Assembly: GCF_003352465.1 (NCBI RefSeq)
Contig: NZ_CP031153.1
Span: 5,295,501-5,359,500, forward strand
Reading direction: 5' to 3'
DNA length: 64,000 nt
Source of the DNA: Kordia sp. SMS9
Lineage (GTDB): Bacteria; Bacteroidota; Bacteroidia; Flavobacteriales; Flavobacteriaceae
Position 1 is the first letter of the stretch. Every line of letters starts with the position of its first letter. Below the pieces are notes generated by a model that saw nothing but the letters and a program-made list of their open reading frames with translations, had not been told where the DNA came from and did not search any database. The translations under genes and the position numbers were made by a program. Positions 25,961 to 35,532 of this stretch are shown in pieces.

Positions 25961-26779
25961 ATGCAACTTAGTTCTATACCAAAGATCAAACATACGACTT
26001 CCAATAATTTCTTTTTATTAGCAGGTCCCTGCGCTATTGAAAGTGAAGATATGGCATTGCGCATTGCGGAAAAAGTAGTCGCAATTACGGACAAATTAGA
26101 GATTCCGTATGTGTTTAAAGGAAGCTTTAAGAAAGCCAATCGCAGTCGTATTGATAGTTTTACTGGTATTGGAGATGAAAATGCCTTAGAAATCCTTAAA
26201 AAGGTTTCTGAAACCTTTGATGTGCCAACAGTTACTGACATTCACGAAGTTTCGGATGCTGCCAAAGCAGCACAGTATGTAGATGTGTTGCAAATTCCTG
26301 CATTTTTGGTGCGCCAAACCGATTTGGTGGTGGCGGCAGCGAAAACTGGAAAAGTAGTGAATTTGAAGAAAGGACAGTTTATGAGTCCTGAAAGTATGCA
26401 ACACGCCGTAAAGAAAGTACACGATTCGGGAAATGAAAACGCTTGGATTACCGATCGCGGAACGATGTTTGGCTATCAAGACATGATTGTCGATTTTCGT
26501 GGCATTCCGACCATGAAACAATTTGCGCCAACTGTTTTGGATGTGACACACTCGTTACAACAACCCAATCAGTCCAGTGGTGTGACAGGTGGACGTCCTG
26601 AAATGATTGAAACCATTGCACGTGCTGGCGTAGTTAATAATGTTGATGGTTTGTTTATTGAAACTCATTTTGATCCTGCAAACGCTAAAAGTGATGGTGC
26701 TAACATGCTCCATTTAGATCATTTGGAAAATTTGTTGAGCAATTTGGTTAAGATTCGCAGAACGATTCAGGCTTTGTAG
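25961..26779 (+). CDS. kdsA: 3-deoxy-8-phosphooctulonate (KDO-8-P) synthase
   Basis: ATG at 25961 gives 272 residues; the frame upstream starts only with TTG at 25940 and overlaps the -7 box. LLAGPCAIES, KGSFKKANRSRIDSFTGIG, ITDRGTMFGYQDMIVDFRGI, DVTHSLQQPNQ and FIETHFDPANAKSDGANML are the conserved KdsA blocks. The enzyme condenses phosphoenolpyruvate with arabinose-5-phosphate to KDO-8-P for the inner core of LPS. It therefore ties to the surface glycans of this region, though it is not in their operons. Confidence 0.96.
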   Translation: MQLSSIPKIKHTTSNNFFLLAGPCAIESEDMALRIAEKVVAITDKLEIPYVFKGSFKKANRSRIDSFTGIGDENALEILKKVSETFDVPTVTDIHEVSDAAKAAQYVDVLQIPAFLVRQTDLVVAAAKTGKVVNLKKGQFMSPESMQHAVKKVHDSGNENAWITDRGTMFGYQDMIVDFRGIPTMKQFAPTVLDVTHSLQQPNQSSGVTGGRPEMIETIARAGVVNNVDGLFIETHFDPANAKSDGANMLHLDHLENLLSNLVKIRRTIQAL

Positions 26780-26834
26780 ACTTCTTAGACTTGCTTAGGT
26801 TTTTAGATTTTTTAGATTCTTTTTTGTTGAAACT

Positions 26835-27203
26835 TCAATACAAACTAGCAGCTTCTTTTATGATATCAAAGAAAATTTTAGTGTTGATGTGTTTCACATC
26901 TTTATATCGAAGTGATGCCATTTGCTTTCTGTTTTTTGTCACCAAATGTGAAGGATGCATGGTAAGTTCGCCGCCTTTTACCAAACCAACATCTACAAAT
27001 TTCTTTTTATGGCTCGCATTTAAGTAACAAAATGGTTTTCCTTTGTAATAGTAAAATGGAATCCTGTATTTGTATTTTAGTTCTGCGGTTGGCAACAAAT
27101 GTTCAATTAATACTTGCAATTCTAGTAAGATAGATTTGTATGGTTCTGGTTGTTGTACTATGTAGGTTTCTGCGGGATTCACTTTTACTTTTAATGACTT
27201 CAA
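26835..27203 (-). CDS. DUF1801 (YdhG-like) protein, 122 aa
   Basis: A 122-residue soluble protein. VNPAETYIVQQPEPYKSILL, the YRIPFYYYKGKPFCYLNASH block and VDVGLVKGGEL match DUF1801, a small alpha/beta fold of unknown function related to iron-chaperone-annotated YdhG proteins. The family function is unproven. It stands alone, downstream of a leftward terminator. Confidence 0.8.
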   Translation of the reverse strand: MKSLKVKVNPAETYIVQQPEPYKSILLELQVLIEHLLPTAELKYKYRIPFYYYKGKPFCYLNASHKKKFVDVGLVKGGELTMHPSHLVTKNRKQMASLRYKDVKHINTKIFFDIIKEAASLY

Positions 27204-27229
27204 GATAAAACATATTTTACTCTTTCTAC

Positions 27230-27265
27230 AAAAAAAAGAGTCTACAAACTGTAAACTCTCTTTTT
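27230..27265 (-). terminator. Terminator of the 98-aa precursor gene
   Basis: An inverted repeat GAGTCTACA / TGTAAACTC (one mismatch) with A-rich and T-rich flanks; on the minus strand it is followed by eight T. It lies 22 bp after the stop of 27288-27584. Confidence 0.7.
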
Positions 27266-27287
27266 ATAACATCGTTTTCTTCAAATG

Positions 27288-27584
27288 TTAATAGCAGCCT
27301 CTTGTATCTAAACAATCTCGAAACGTACCGGTTCCGCAATAGTCAGTATTACCATTAGCAGTTGTTGTAGGTCGCGTACATTCGGTATTAGTACAAGATA
27401 AACAAGTTTGTTTGTTATCTTGTGTATGACACTCCAATTCAGTTGGACAAGCAATACTGGTTATAGTAATTGGTTCTGTATCTACATTTACAAGCGATCT
27501 ACCGATGATGTTTTTCATGGCATTAAAGGATACAACAGTTGTTTTTTGAAATTTCAGTTTGGAGATAATTTGTTTTTTCTTCAT
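27288..27584 (-). CDS. Cys-rich RiPP precursor-like peptide, 98 aa
   Basis: ATG at 27584 (MKKKQIISKLKFQKTTVVSF) gives a leader with the K-L-K-F-x-K-x-x-V pattern related to lanthipeptide leaders; the in-frame ATG at 27626 gives an unlikely extension. The C-terminal 60 residues contain nine Cys with many Thr (ACPTELECHTQDNKQTCLSC), ending DTRGCY. There is no clear Gly-Gly after the leader. It lies 101 bp downstream of a TPR-AraC regulator gene, mirroring the arrangement at 29759-31826. No modification enzymes are adjacent. Confidence 0.6.
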   Translation of the reverse strand: MKKKQIISKLKFQKTTVVSFNAMKNIIGRSLVNVDTEPITITSIACPTELECHTQDNKQTCLSCTNTECTRPTTTANGNTDYCGTGTFRDCLDTRGCY

Positions 27585-27685
27585 AATCATTAGGGTTTCA
27601 TAAGTTATGCTCAAATATAAATCCACAAATGTATTTTTAGTTAAAAAAGCATCTAGAAATTCATAAATCCCGAGTATAATTTTAT

Positions 27686-29494
27686 TTATGTAATATTCTG
27701 ATTTTCAAGGTTTTTTATATAGTATGAAGGATATAAACCTGTTTTATTTTTAAAAGCTCTTGAAAAGGACTCAGAACGATTAAAACCTATTTCTCTAGCA
27801 ATAGAATCAATGGTATACGATCTAAATCGCTTATCTTCCTTCAATCTTCTGATCGCATAGTTCACTCGTAAATCGGTAATATAGGCTGTAAACGATTTTC
27901 CTTTGTGTGCATTCACTAATTTTGACAAATAGGAAGTGTTCGTCTTTAGTTTTTTAGCCACTTCATTCAAACTACTATTTTTACTTAAAAACTGTTCTTT
28001 ATCTTCAAAGCTTTGTAATTTCTTGAGTAGTTTTATTTTGGTTTCATCAATAATTTCTACTTCTTTGGAAGCAAGTTCTGTCGAGATTTTCTTTTTAGAA
28101 ATACTTTCTTTGGGAGCTTCTTTTTTGAATACTTCTTTTTGTACACCTACTTTACTTTTTTGTTTTTCTTCTTCTAAACTTTGTAAAAGTGCTATAAACT
28201 TTTGTTGATTGTCTTTTTCACGCTTTTTATAAAAATATATCAAACCAATTACTACAAAAAATCCCAAAAAGGCACTTATATATAATACGGTTCTAGTTTT
28301 TTCGGTTTTCTGTTCCGCTTTATTTAATTCTTCTTTTAACGATTGTAAGTCATATTTTTTAATAATGTCTACACTAATACTACCTTGTCGTTCATCATTT
28401 TTCTTATAGGCTTCATTCGCTTTTTCATAATATTTTATACTATTTTTTGTATTTCCTATTTCATTATATGATTTTGCCAACAATGCATACGTTTCTTCCA
28501 ACTTTATAAAATCAAGTTTATTTTGTTGCATTAAAGTACCTGCTTTGAGCAAAATATGTATAGCTTTTTGAAACTTTTTTTCTTTGTAAAACACTTTCCC
28601 TTTTTCAAAATAAATAAGTGGAATTTCGGTAGTCACTGTTTTTATTTCTTGTGCAATAATTAAAGATTCATCCAAAAGTTCATGAGCTTTTGAATAATTT
28701 TCATAAAATCGCTCAATAGTTCCTAAAAAAGAAAGTCCATAAAACTCATATTCTTTATAGTTATTATCTCGACTAAGTTTGATTGTCTTCTCACAATATA
28801 TTCTGGCTTTAGGATAATTTTCAACCTTTATGTACCCTTTGATCAAAGCAACATATACTTTTATTTTCAAATTAATTAATTCTCCTACTGTGCCATCATT
28901 AATAACAATTAGAATTTTATCAAGTAGTTCAATAGCACCAACATTATCATTCGTTTCAAGTTTTATCAATGCTAAATTCAATAAAATAGCCAACTCTCGC
29001 TTTACATTATTACTTGCTTTTGCTAATTCTAGTGCTTCTAGATTAAATTCCATTGATTCTTTATAATTTCCAAACTTGAAATAAAAATTTCCTCTATTGA
29101 TTAAGGAAGATAGAATCAGATCATTATCCTTTAATTCAACTGCGATCTTGTATAATTTGTCAACATATAATAGTGATTTCTCAAAGTTCAATTGATTGTG
29201 ATGCCAGTGCGCCAGTGCATAATTTCCCCAAAATTGTGTCAATAAATCTTCAGATTGAAGCATTTCATCTTTAATGTAGCGAAGACATACAGATGCTTTT
29301 TTTGGATGTTGTTTATATTTTTGCAAGAATACACCCGTAAACTCTTTAGGCGCTAACTTCCGCAACGAATCTTTAAATACTTCTGCATTAAATTGTGGAA
29401 CGGTATCTTGAAATGTCGTCTGAGAAAATGAATAGTGTCCAAGACACATACCCATTATAAATAGTAAAAAAGCAATACGTTTTTGGGACAGCAT
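27686..29494 (-). CDS. TPR-membrane-AraC hybrid transcriptional regulator
   Basis: 602 residues: a signal peptide (RIAFLLFIMGMCLGHYSFSQ), periplasmic TPR-like repeats over about residues 40-385, a transmembrane helix near 402-422 (VLYISAFLGFFVVIGLIYFY), a linker rich in Lys/Glu, and an AraC-type HTH at about 500-600. The HTH has NTSYLSKLVNAHKGKSFTAY, then IAREIGFNRSESFSRAFKNK and TGLYPSYYIKNL. The topology puts the sensor in the periplasm and the DNA-binding part in the cytoplasm. It sits directly upstream of the 98-aa precursor and is a clear paralog of 30063-31826. Its ligand and targets are unknown. Confidence 0.82.
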   Translation of the reverse strand: MLSQKRIAFLLFIMGMCLGHYSFSQTTFQDTVPQFNAEVFKDSLRKLAPKEFTGVFLQKYKQHPKKASVCLRYIKDEMLQSEDLLTQFWGNYALAHWHHNQLNFEKSLLYVDKLYKIAVELKDNDLILSSLINRGNFYFKFGNYKESMEFNLEALELAKASNNVKRELAILLNLALIKLETNDNVGAIELLDKILIVINDGTVGELINLKIKVYVALIKGYIKVENYPKARIYCEKTIKLSRDNNYKEYEFYGLSFLGTIERFYENYSKAHELLDESLIIAQEIKTVTTEIPLIYFEKGKVFYKEKKFQKAIHILLKAGTLMQQNKLDFIKLEETYALLAKSYNEIGNTKNSIKYYEKANEAYKKNDERQGSISVDIIKKYDLQSLKEELNKAEQKTEKTRTVLYISAFLGFFVVIGLIYFYKKREKDNQQKFIALLQSLEEEKQKSKVGVQKEVFKKEAPKESISKKKISTELASKEVEIIDETKIKLLKKLQSFEDKEQFLSKNSSLNEVAKKLKTNTSYLSKLVNAHKGKSFTAYITDLRVNYAIRRLKEDKRFRSYTIDSIAREIGFNRSESFSRAFKNKTGLYPSYYIKNLENQNIT

Positions 29495-29681
29495 GCGGGG
29501 GCGTTGTTTCGGTTTTAAAATGATTTATGGTAGGTAGATGATCAAAAATAGTGGTTTTCTTATAATTAAAATAGTATTTGAAATGCTAATTTTATAAAAC
29601 AACAGTTATTTGACACAAACAAAAATGAGATCTTTCCCCTTTTGAAACAAATTCTACACTGAGTAGAAAGCTTTTAAACAT

Positions 29682-29714
29682 AAAAAAACTCCCTAATTTT
29701 TTTTAGAGAGTTTT
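29682..29714 (-). terminator. Terminator of the 64-aa precursor gene
   Basis: Stem AAAACTCCCTAA / TTAGAGAGTTTT with a single mismatch; on the minus strand a seven-T run follows. It lies 45 bp after the stop of the precursor at 29759-29953. Confidence 0.8.
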
Positions 29715-29758
29715 CATGAATGTATAGATGCTAAATAGCGAAGATCAGTTGTGTGTTA

Positions 29759-29953
29759 TTAACAATCTCTTTCGCTTTGATTACTATTTCCTAATCCAGT
29801 TTTACAACTTATTCCAGGTAGTGTCTGAGGCTCTGTAGTAACTACACATAAAAAGTTAACAGATGGTATTAAATCATCTCCGCCAAGTACATTATTGAGA
29901 TGAGATACACTTACTTTTTTCATCTCTAATTTGAGTTTTCTTTCTTTTTTCAT
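29759..29953 (-). CDS. RiPP precursor-like peptide, 64 aa
   Basis: The leader MKKERKLKLEMKKVSVSHLN has the L-K-L-x-x-x-x-V-S-x-L-N pattern and ends VLGGDD with a double Gly at residues 24-25. The core (about 38 residues) holds three Cys and several Ser/Thr and ends QSERDC. It lies between two TPR-AraC regulator genes on the same strand and has its own terminator. The regulator immediately upstream (30063-31826) may control it. No modifying enzyme is nearby. Confidence 0.65.
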   Translation of the reverse strand: MKKERKLKLEMKKVSVSHLNNVLGGDDLIPSVNFLCVVTTEPQTLPGISCKTGLGNSNQSERDC

Positions 29954-30062
29954 AATGTTTGATTTTATAGTTTAATGTTGCATCAAATATACTCGAAAAT
30001 AAAAACGAGCTGTAAAATTGCTAGTCGTTATTTATAAATAACGGGCAATTTAAAAACGCAAC

Positions 30063-31826
30063 TTACTGTTTTTCAAGCTCTTTAATAAAGTATGAAGGAT
30101 ATAACCCTGTTTTTAATTTAAAGGCTTTCGAAAATGATTCAGAACGTTTAAAACCAATTTCTTGTGCAATAGCTCCAATGGTAAATGACCTAAATTTGCG
30201 ATCAATCGACAATCTTTCAATAGCATATTCTACTCGTAAATCCGTAATGTATGCTGTAAATGATTTTTCTTTATGTGTATTGATAACCTTAGATAAATAG
30301 GTGGTGTTGGTTTGTATTTTTTTAGCCACTTCTACTAAAGTACTATCTTGACTTAAAAACAGTTCTTTTTCTTCAAACTCTTCCAAGTTCTTTAAAATCT
30401 TTTCCGTTTTTGCATCTATCGCTACCGCTTCTTTTTTATGTTTTTGTGTGTTTTCTGCTACTCTTTTAGGTGTAGCTACTATTTTTTTGTTCATTGCAAC
30501 CTGTCCTTTTCGCAGTTTTTCCTGCTGACGCTTTTCTTCCAATTGAAGCATGACCGCATTAAAGCGTTTTTTGTTTTTTTGTTGTTGCTTTTTGTAGTAA
30601 AATATCAATCCTATAATTACGAAAACTAATACTGTAATACCCGTAATGTACAGAGACGTATTGCGCTTTGACGTTTTTTCTAACTCATCAATTTCTTTTT
30701 TTAATTCTTCATGACCAAATTTATTTATGATCTTTGCATTTAGTGCAATTCTTTTCTTATTACTTTCTGCATCTATTTGCCGTCCTTTTTGATAATATTT
30801 CATAGCATTTTCACTATTTCTCAACGCTGTATATGCTTGCGCTAGGTAATAGTACATTTCTTGTAAACTGAGAATTTGTAATGTAAAATGTTCCTTGTTT
30901 TTTTCCAGCTCAAGAAGTTCGTCCACTACTTTTTGAAACTTTTTTTCATCATAATACGACTTCGCCCTATATAGTTTTAGAAATGCTTCCATACTTTCTT
31001 TTCCGTTCACATTTACAATCACTTTTTCCGCTTCATCTAATAATTGATAACTCTTTTCAAATTCTTTATTATATCTGGCTATTTCTGCAAAAGCTGATAA
31101 TAAATGTGCCTGCGAAATTGGGTCATTGATCGTTTTATTTTGTAAAATTCCTTCATTGCAATATACAGTAGCGGTTTTGTAGTCCTCTTTATGTATATAA
31201 GCTACACATAAGTTTACATAAAGATTGAGTTTATTTATACTGTTGGTTAATGTTGGATCTTTTGTTATTTTTTCTAAACTTTCTAACAACAGTTCAATGG
31301 CTCCATCTGTATCGTAGGCCTGTATTTTGACTAACGCTATGTTGGTCGATGTATAAACGATTCTTTTAGCATTTTTCTTTGCTTTTGCAATTTCATAAGC
31401 TTTGTAATATGCTTCTAATGCCAGTGTATTCTCTGCATGTTCATAATAAAAAACTCCTTCACGCAAATATCCTAAGTATAAAATACTATCATTTTGGATT
31501 TCTTTGGCTAGGGTTATTCCTTTCTTTACCAGCGCAATGGCTTCTTCATAATTTCCTTTTTTATTTTCCCAATTTGGAATGGTAATATACGCGCCAGCAG
31601 CTTCTTTTAAGTTACTAGAATTTAAATAACCCTTTATATGAGTTACCACTTTTTCTGTTTGAAGAGAATCTGAATCCCGTACTTGGCAATAAAGCTTTAT
31701 GAGTTGATGAAAAGATTTATTTTGTAATGATTGCTCAAATACGTTGTTGTCTAACTGCTCAGAATCTGTGTTTTGAGAAAACACCAAAGAAGTAAAAAAA
31801 CAAATGAATACACACAATATACGCAT
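30063..31826 (-). CDS. TPR-membrane-AraC hybrid transcriptional regulator (paralog)
   Basis: From ATG at 31826 the protein starts MRILCVFICFFTSLVFSQ, a canonical signal peptide; ATG at 31859 would add 11 residues. TPR-like repeats fill the periplasmic half, a helix LYITGITVLVFVIIGLIFYY crosses the membrane, and a Lys/Gln-rich linker leads to an AraC-type HTH (NTTYLSKVINTHKEKSFTAY, then AIAQEIGFKRSESFSKAF). Architecture and motifs match the 27686-29494 gene throughout, so the two are duplicates. It precedes the 64-aa precursor by 109 bp. Ligand unknown. Confidence 0.82.
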   Translation of the reverse strand: MRILCVFICFFTSLVFSQNTDSEQLDNNVFEQSLQNKSFHQLIKLYCQVRDSDSLQTEKVVTHIKGYLNSSNLKEAAGAYITIPNWENKKGNYEEAIALVKKGITLAKEIQNDSILYLGYLREGVFYYEHAENTLALEAYYKAYEIAKAKKNAKRIVYTSTNIALVKIQAYDTDGAIELLLESLEKITKDPTLTNSINKLNLYVNLCVAYIHKEDYKTATVYCNEGILQNKTINDPISQAHLLSAFAEIARYNKEFEKSYQLLDEAEKVIVNVNGKESMEAFLKLYRAKSYYDEKKFQKVVDELLELEKNKEHFTLQILSLQEMYYYLAQAYTALRNSENAMKYYQKGRQIDAESNKKRIALNAKIINKFGHEELKKEIDELEKTSKRNTSLYITGITVLVFVIIGLIFYYKKQQQKNKKRFNAVMLQLEEKRQQEKLRKGQVAMNKKIVATPKRVAENTQKHKKEAVAIDAKTEKILKNLEEFEEKELFLSQDSTLVEVAKKIQTNTTYLSKVINTHKEKSFTAYITDLRVEYAIERLSIDRKFRSFTIGAIAQEIGFKRSESFSKAFKLKTGLYPSYFIKELEKQ

Positions 31827-32035
31827 GCTCCAGTAGTTAAAACTAAATTTTAATAGCATATTTTATTCTGATTGTAATTATTGGGAATACTCAAAAATAA
31901 AAAAATTAATTGCATTAATTGACGTTTTGCTCTATAAATGTAGAACAAAAAAAATCATAAAACATCCTTAAAAAGACACATTTTTACCTTAAAAACTGCT
32001 TTTCAGCTACTTATTGCCATGATTTAGGTTCGAAA

Positions 32036-33319
32036 CTAGTTATTTTTGGGAAGACTGAAAATAAAGGTCGCACCATTTCCTTCAGCGCTTTTTACATAAA
32101 TTTTACCTTCGTTGCGTTCAACAATTTTTTTAACGAGTGCTAACCCAATTCCAATGGCTTCACCATCCATGTCGGATCGTAGTTTTTGAAACAACTCAAA
32201 GATTTTTGTGTGATACTTTTCTCCAATTCCCGGACCATTGTCTTTAATAAAAAACTTATGGCGCACTTTATTCACTTCATAATTGATGGAAATTTCAATC
32301 TTCTCCTTGTCATTATGTTTGATGGCATTTTGAAGCAAATTCCAAAATACTTGCTGCATTTGCGACTCGTTACACACAATTCTAGGTAGCTTTTTTTCCA
32401 TGGTAATGGAGATGTTCTCAGAAGATATATTATTTATAATACGCTTCACCAATGTGTGTAAATTTACCTCTTTCATCGCTTGCTCATTATCTGCTTGAAG
32501 CGAATAGTTTAAAATACCTTCTACGAGCAAATCCATTTGCGTAACTTGCGTTTTTATTTGTTGCAAACTCTTCATGGCTGTAGCATTGAGTTGTTCGTCA
32601 TCATCTTCTGAAAGCCAATCGGTCAAAGTATAAATATTGCGCAATGGACGTTTTAAATCATGAGAAACCACATAGGCAAACTCTTCCAAATCTTTATTTT
32701 TATCTAACAATTCTTTCGCACGAATTTCCAAATCTAACGTACGTTTTTTTACGGTATCTTCTAGGGATAAATTCATCACTTCCATCTTTTTACGGTAGCG
32801 GATAAATCCATTCATCATCCAAAAAGAACAGACAAAAATTGCCATTGTAGACAGTAAAATAGCACTTTCGGAAACCACATCTAAATCTGAAATAAATACC
32901 GCATACGCCAAATGAATTGTTTCTGTGGTACTATACACCAACACTAAAATTCGATTACTTAACAACAACACGGAACCAAAGATAAAAACATAGGTAACCA
33001 ATAAAATATCTAGCGAAAAGTCATTTAAATACGCAGTATACGTGAGGTAATGTTGAAACGCCATCGTTGACCAAAATACAAACCAACCATAATGTTGTAA
33101 GATAAATTTTGATTTTAAGTTTACGGAAACACCAACCAATAAAAAAAGCAGTGCAAAAAATATATTTCCATAAAAAGGTAGTACAATTTCTGGATTGTAA
33201 TATTTCATCAATTCCAAATAAGCATACGTACTTGGCGCACCCAAACATAGCGTAATACTGCTATTTCTGATTTCAAACGGCTCTAAAGCGCCTAAATTTT
33301 TGAATACGTTTTTTATCAT
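32036..33319 (-). CDS. Membrane sensor histidine kinase
   Basis: 427 residues. Residues 1-180 contain about six hydrophobic helices and no large extracellular loop. A coiled-coil linker follows, then the HisKA H-box VVSHDLKRPLRNIYTLTDWL with the phospho-accepting His near residue 219. The HATPase domain has NLLQNAIKHND (N box), DNGPGIGEKYH (G1) and GIGLALVKKIVERNEGKI (G2). No response regulator gene is beside it, so it signals to a distant partner. It is a tandem paralog of the following kinase, 27 bp apart. The signal is unknown. Confidence 0.87.
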   Translation of the reverse strand: MIKNVFKNLGALEPFEIRNSSITLCLGAPSTYAYLELMKYYNPEIVLPFYGNIFFALLFLLVGVSVNLKSKFILQHYGWFVFWSTMAFQHYLTYTAYLNDFSLDILLVTYVFIFGSVLLLSNRILVLVYSTTETIHLAYAVFISDLDVVSESAILLSTMAIFVCSFWMMNGFIRYRKKMEVMNLSLEDTVKKRTLDLEIRAKELLDKNKDLEEFAYVVSHDLKRPLRNIYTLTDWLSEDDDEQLNATAMKSLQQIKTQVTQMDLLVEGILNYSLQADNEQAMKEVNLHTLVKRIINNISSENISITMEKKLPRIVCNESQMQQVFWNLLQNAIKHNDKEKIEISINYEVNKVRHKFFIKDNGPGIGEKYHTKIFELFQKLRSDMDGEAIGIGLALVKKIVERNEGKIYVKSAEGNGATFIFSLPKNN

Positions 33320-33346
33320 GGTAAATGGTACACTACTTATAAAAAA

Positions 33347-34642
33347 TCATGAGGTGATTTGTGATGGGATGGTAAAAATAAACGCGGTTCCTTTGCCTAA
33401 TTCACTTTGAACCGTAATTGTGCCGCCATTGCGTTCAATAATTTTTTTAACCAAAGCCAAGCCAATTCCGATAGAATCTACTTCCGATTTGACTTCTAAT
33501 TTTTGAAACAACTCAAAGATTTTCTTGTGATACTTTTCAGCAATTCCAGGACCATTATCTTGTATGGTAAATTGATGTCCCGCGGCTGTTTGTTGGTAGT
33601 TGATATGAATTTCCACCAAATCTTTGTCATTGTGTTTGATGGCATTTTGAATCAAATTCTGAAAAACCTGTAGCAATTGCGATTCGTTAAACGTAATTTT
33701 TGGTAATTTATTTTTTACAAGAATCTCTACGTTTTCGCTAGCATTTACCGTGATAATTCTGTTGACTAATGATTGCGCATTTACAGTACTTACGTTGCGT
33801 TCCTTGTCCATCTGCAAGGAATAATTCAAAATTCCTTCAACCAACAAATCCATTTGTGTGACTTGCTCTTTGATCAATCGTAAGCTTTGATTGGTTTCTT
33901 GGTTGAATTGATATTCGGTATCATCGGTAAGCCAATCGGTTAAGGTATAAATATTTCGCAACGGACGTTTTAAATCGTGTGAAACAACATAGGCAAACTC
34001 TTCCAAATCCTTATTTTTCCGGAGTAATTCTTTCGCTCTATTTTCCAAATCTTCTGTACGTTGTTCAATACGTGCTTCCAATTCGACATTGATCGCTTCT
34101 AGCTTTTTCCGGTAACGAATCAGTCCGTTCATCACCAAAAAAGAAAAGATAAAAATGGTACTCATAGAAATCAAAATAGCACTTTCAGAAACAGCATCTA
34201 AATCTGAATAATACACTCGATATGACAAATGCACCAACTGAGAAGCACTAAAAATAATGACCAACAAACGATTGCTCAACAATAAAACAGCTCCAAAAAT
34301 AAATACATAGGTCACTAGCAGATAATCCAGTGAAAAGTTGTTCAACGCAGTTGTATACGTAAGATAATATTGAAAAATCATCAGACTTACAAACGTAATC
34401 CAGCCGTATGCTTCATCTAGGAATTTGTTTTTGAAATACGGAATAATTCCCACCAACACAAACCATACAGAAAATACAATTTCTCCACGATACGGAATTA
34501 TAAGATCGGGATTGTAATACAGCATCAGCAATACATACATGTAAGTGCTTGGCCCAGCAAGTAGAAAGGTATTACTACTGTTTGTTATTTCAAAACGTTC
34601 AAGTCGCCCAATATCTTTGAGATATTTTAAAACTTTTGTCAA
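33347..34642 (-). CDS. Membrane sensor histidine kinase (tandem paralog)
   Basis: 431 residues with the same layout as 32036-33319: multi-helix N-terminal sensor region, coiled coil, H-box VVSHDLKRPLRNIYTLTDWL identical to its neighbour, N box NLIQNAIKHND, G1 DNGPGIAEKYH and G2 GIGLALVKKIIERNGGTI. The N-terminal membrane parts are also alike (GPSTYMYVLLMLYYNP against GAPSTYAYLELMKYYNP). As the first gene, it is probably co-transcribed with the downstream copy. No cognate regulator is adjacent. Divergence of the pair could allow two different signals onto one output. Confidence 0.87.
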   Translation of the reverse strand: MTKVLKYLKDIGRLERFEITNSSNTFLLAGPSTYMYVLLMLYYNPDLIIPYRGEIVFSVWFVLVGIIPYFKNKFLDEAYGWITFVSLMIFQYYLTYTTALNNFSLDYLLVTYVFIFGAVLLLSNRLLVIIFSASQLVHLSYRVYYSDLDAVSESAILISMSTIFIFSFLVMNGLIRYRKKLEAINVELEARIEQRTEDLENRAKELLRKNKDLEEFAYVVSHDLKRPLRNIYTLTDWLTDDTEYQFNQETNQSLRLIKEQVTQMDLLVEGILNYSLQMDKERNVSTVNAQSLVNRIITVNASENVEILVKNKLPKITFNESQLLQVFQNLIQNAIKHNDKDLVEIHINYQQTAAGHQFTIQDNGPGIAEKYHKKIFELFQKLEVKSEVDSIGIGLALVKKIIERNGGTITVQSELGKGTAFIFTIPSQITS

Positions 34643-34862
34643 CTAATTAAATTTAGGTTAAGTTTTTAAAGTTATGCAAATGATTTTAAATAATGATACT
34701 TCCACACAAAATATATTGGAATGTCATTTTTTTAAAGAAAAACCAACTATATTATTAAGAAAAATGAAGGTTTCAACTAAGTTGCAAATAAAAAATAGAA
34801 ACACATTTCACTAAAAAAACGAAAGAAAGCTATTTTTCACTTGTACATTCCACAATTTTTAT

Positions 34863-34890
34863 TTTACTTTGTATTTCAAAGTACTTTTAA
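34863..34890 (+). promoter_or_regulatory. Operator/promoter copy 1 of the winged-helix regulator locus
   Basis: Contains ACTTTG-TATTT-CAAAGT (34866-34882) and, overlapping, the palindrome AAAGTACTTT. The 28-base block is identical to 35914-35941 at 27 positions. It ends one base before the ATG at 34892. The TTACTTTG at its left resembles a -7 box, with a TTG about 20 bp upstream, so a bound protein would block transcription. Confidence 0.65.
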
Positions 34891-34891
34891 T

Positions 34892-35530
34892 ATGACATCA
34901 TCAGACTATCTAGAAGACATTAAAGAAATTAAGCAGCTTATGAATAAATCTTCTCGGTTTATTTCATTGAGTGGACTTTCAGGCATCATGGCAGGAATCT
35001 ATGCGTTGATTGGTGCTTGGTTTGCACGCGTACAATTAAGAAGCGCCTACGAAATTAAAAGCGTTTCTAAATATGAAGAAATGTCGGTATTTGCAAATGG
35101 AATTACCTTCAAGTTAATGACAATTGCTGCCATTGTATTGTTTTTAGCCGTTGTCACGGGAATTTTCTTAACGCAACGAAAAGCACGGAAAAACGGTGAG
35201 AAAATTTTTGATAAAACAGCTTTAAAACTTTTGATTAACTTTTTGATTCCATTGGTTACTGGCGGACTTTTCGCATTGGTGTTATTGCAAGAAGGCATTG
35301 TGTATCTTGTAGCTCCAGCAACACTTATTTTTTACGGATTGGCTTGTGTCAATGCTAGTAAATATACACTTGGACATATAAAGTATTTAGGATATGCAAC
35401 GATCATTTTAGGACTCATTGCTACACAATATGTCGGATATGGTTTGTATTTTTGGGCAATTGGTTTTGGCATTTTTCACATCATTTATGGCGGATTAATG
35501 TATATTCTAATTGAACGAACAGCAACATAA
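34892..35530 (+). CDS. Membrane protein, 212 aa, in a regulator operon
   Basis: ATG at 34892 lies right after the operator; the earlier in-frame ATG (34841) would put the promoter inside the gene. A cytoplasmic helix (SSDYLEDIKEIKQLMNKSSR) precedes about six hydrophobic segments (GIMAGIYALIGAW, AAIVLFLAVVTGIFLTQ and others). It matches an uncharacterised Bacteroidota membrane-protein family often followed by a winged-helix regulator. The regulator gene begins 2 bp after its stop, so they form one unit, probably autoregulated. Confidence 0.65.
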   Translation: MTSSDYLEDIKEIKQLMNKSSRFISLSGLSGIMAGIYALIGAWFARVQLRSAYEIKSVSKYEEMSVFANGITFKLMTIAAIVLFLAVVTGIFLTQRKARKNGEKIFDKTALKLLINFLIPLVTGGLFALVLLQEGIVYLVAPATLIFYGLACVNASKYTLGHIKYLGYATIILGLIATQYVGYGLYFWAIGFGIFHIIYGGLMYILIERTAT

Positions 35531-35532
35531 TT

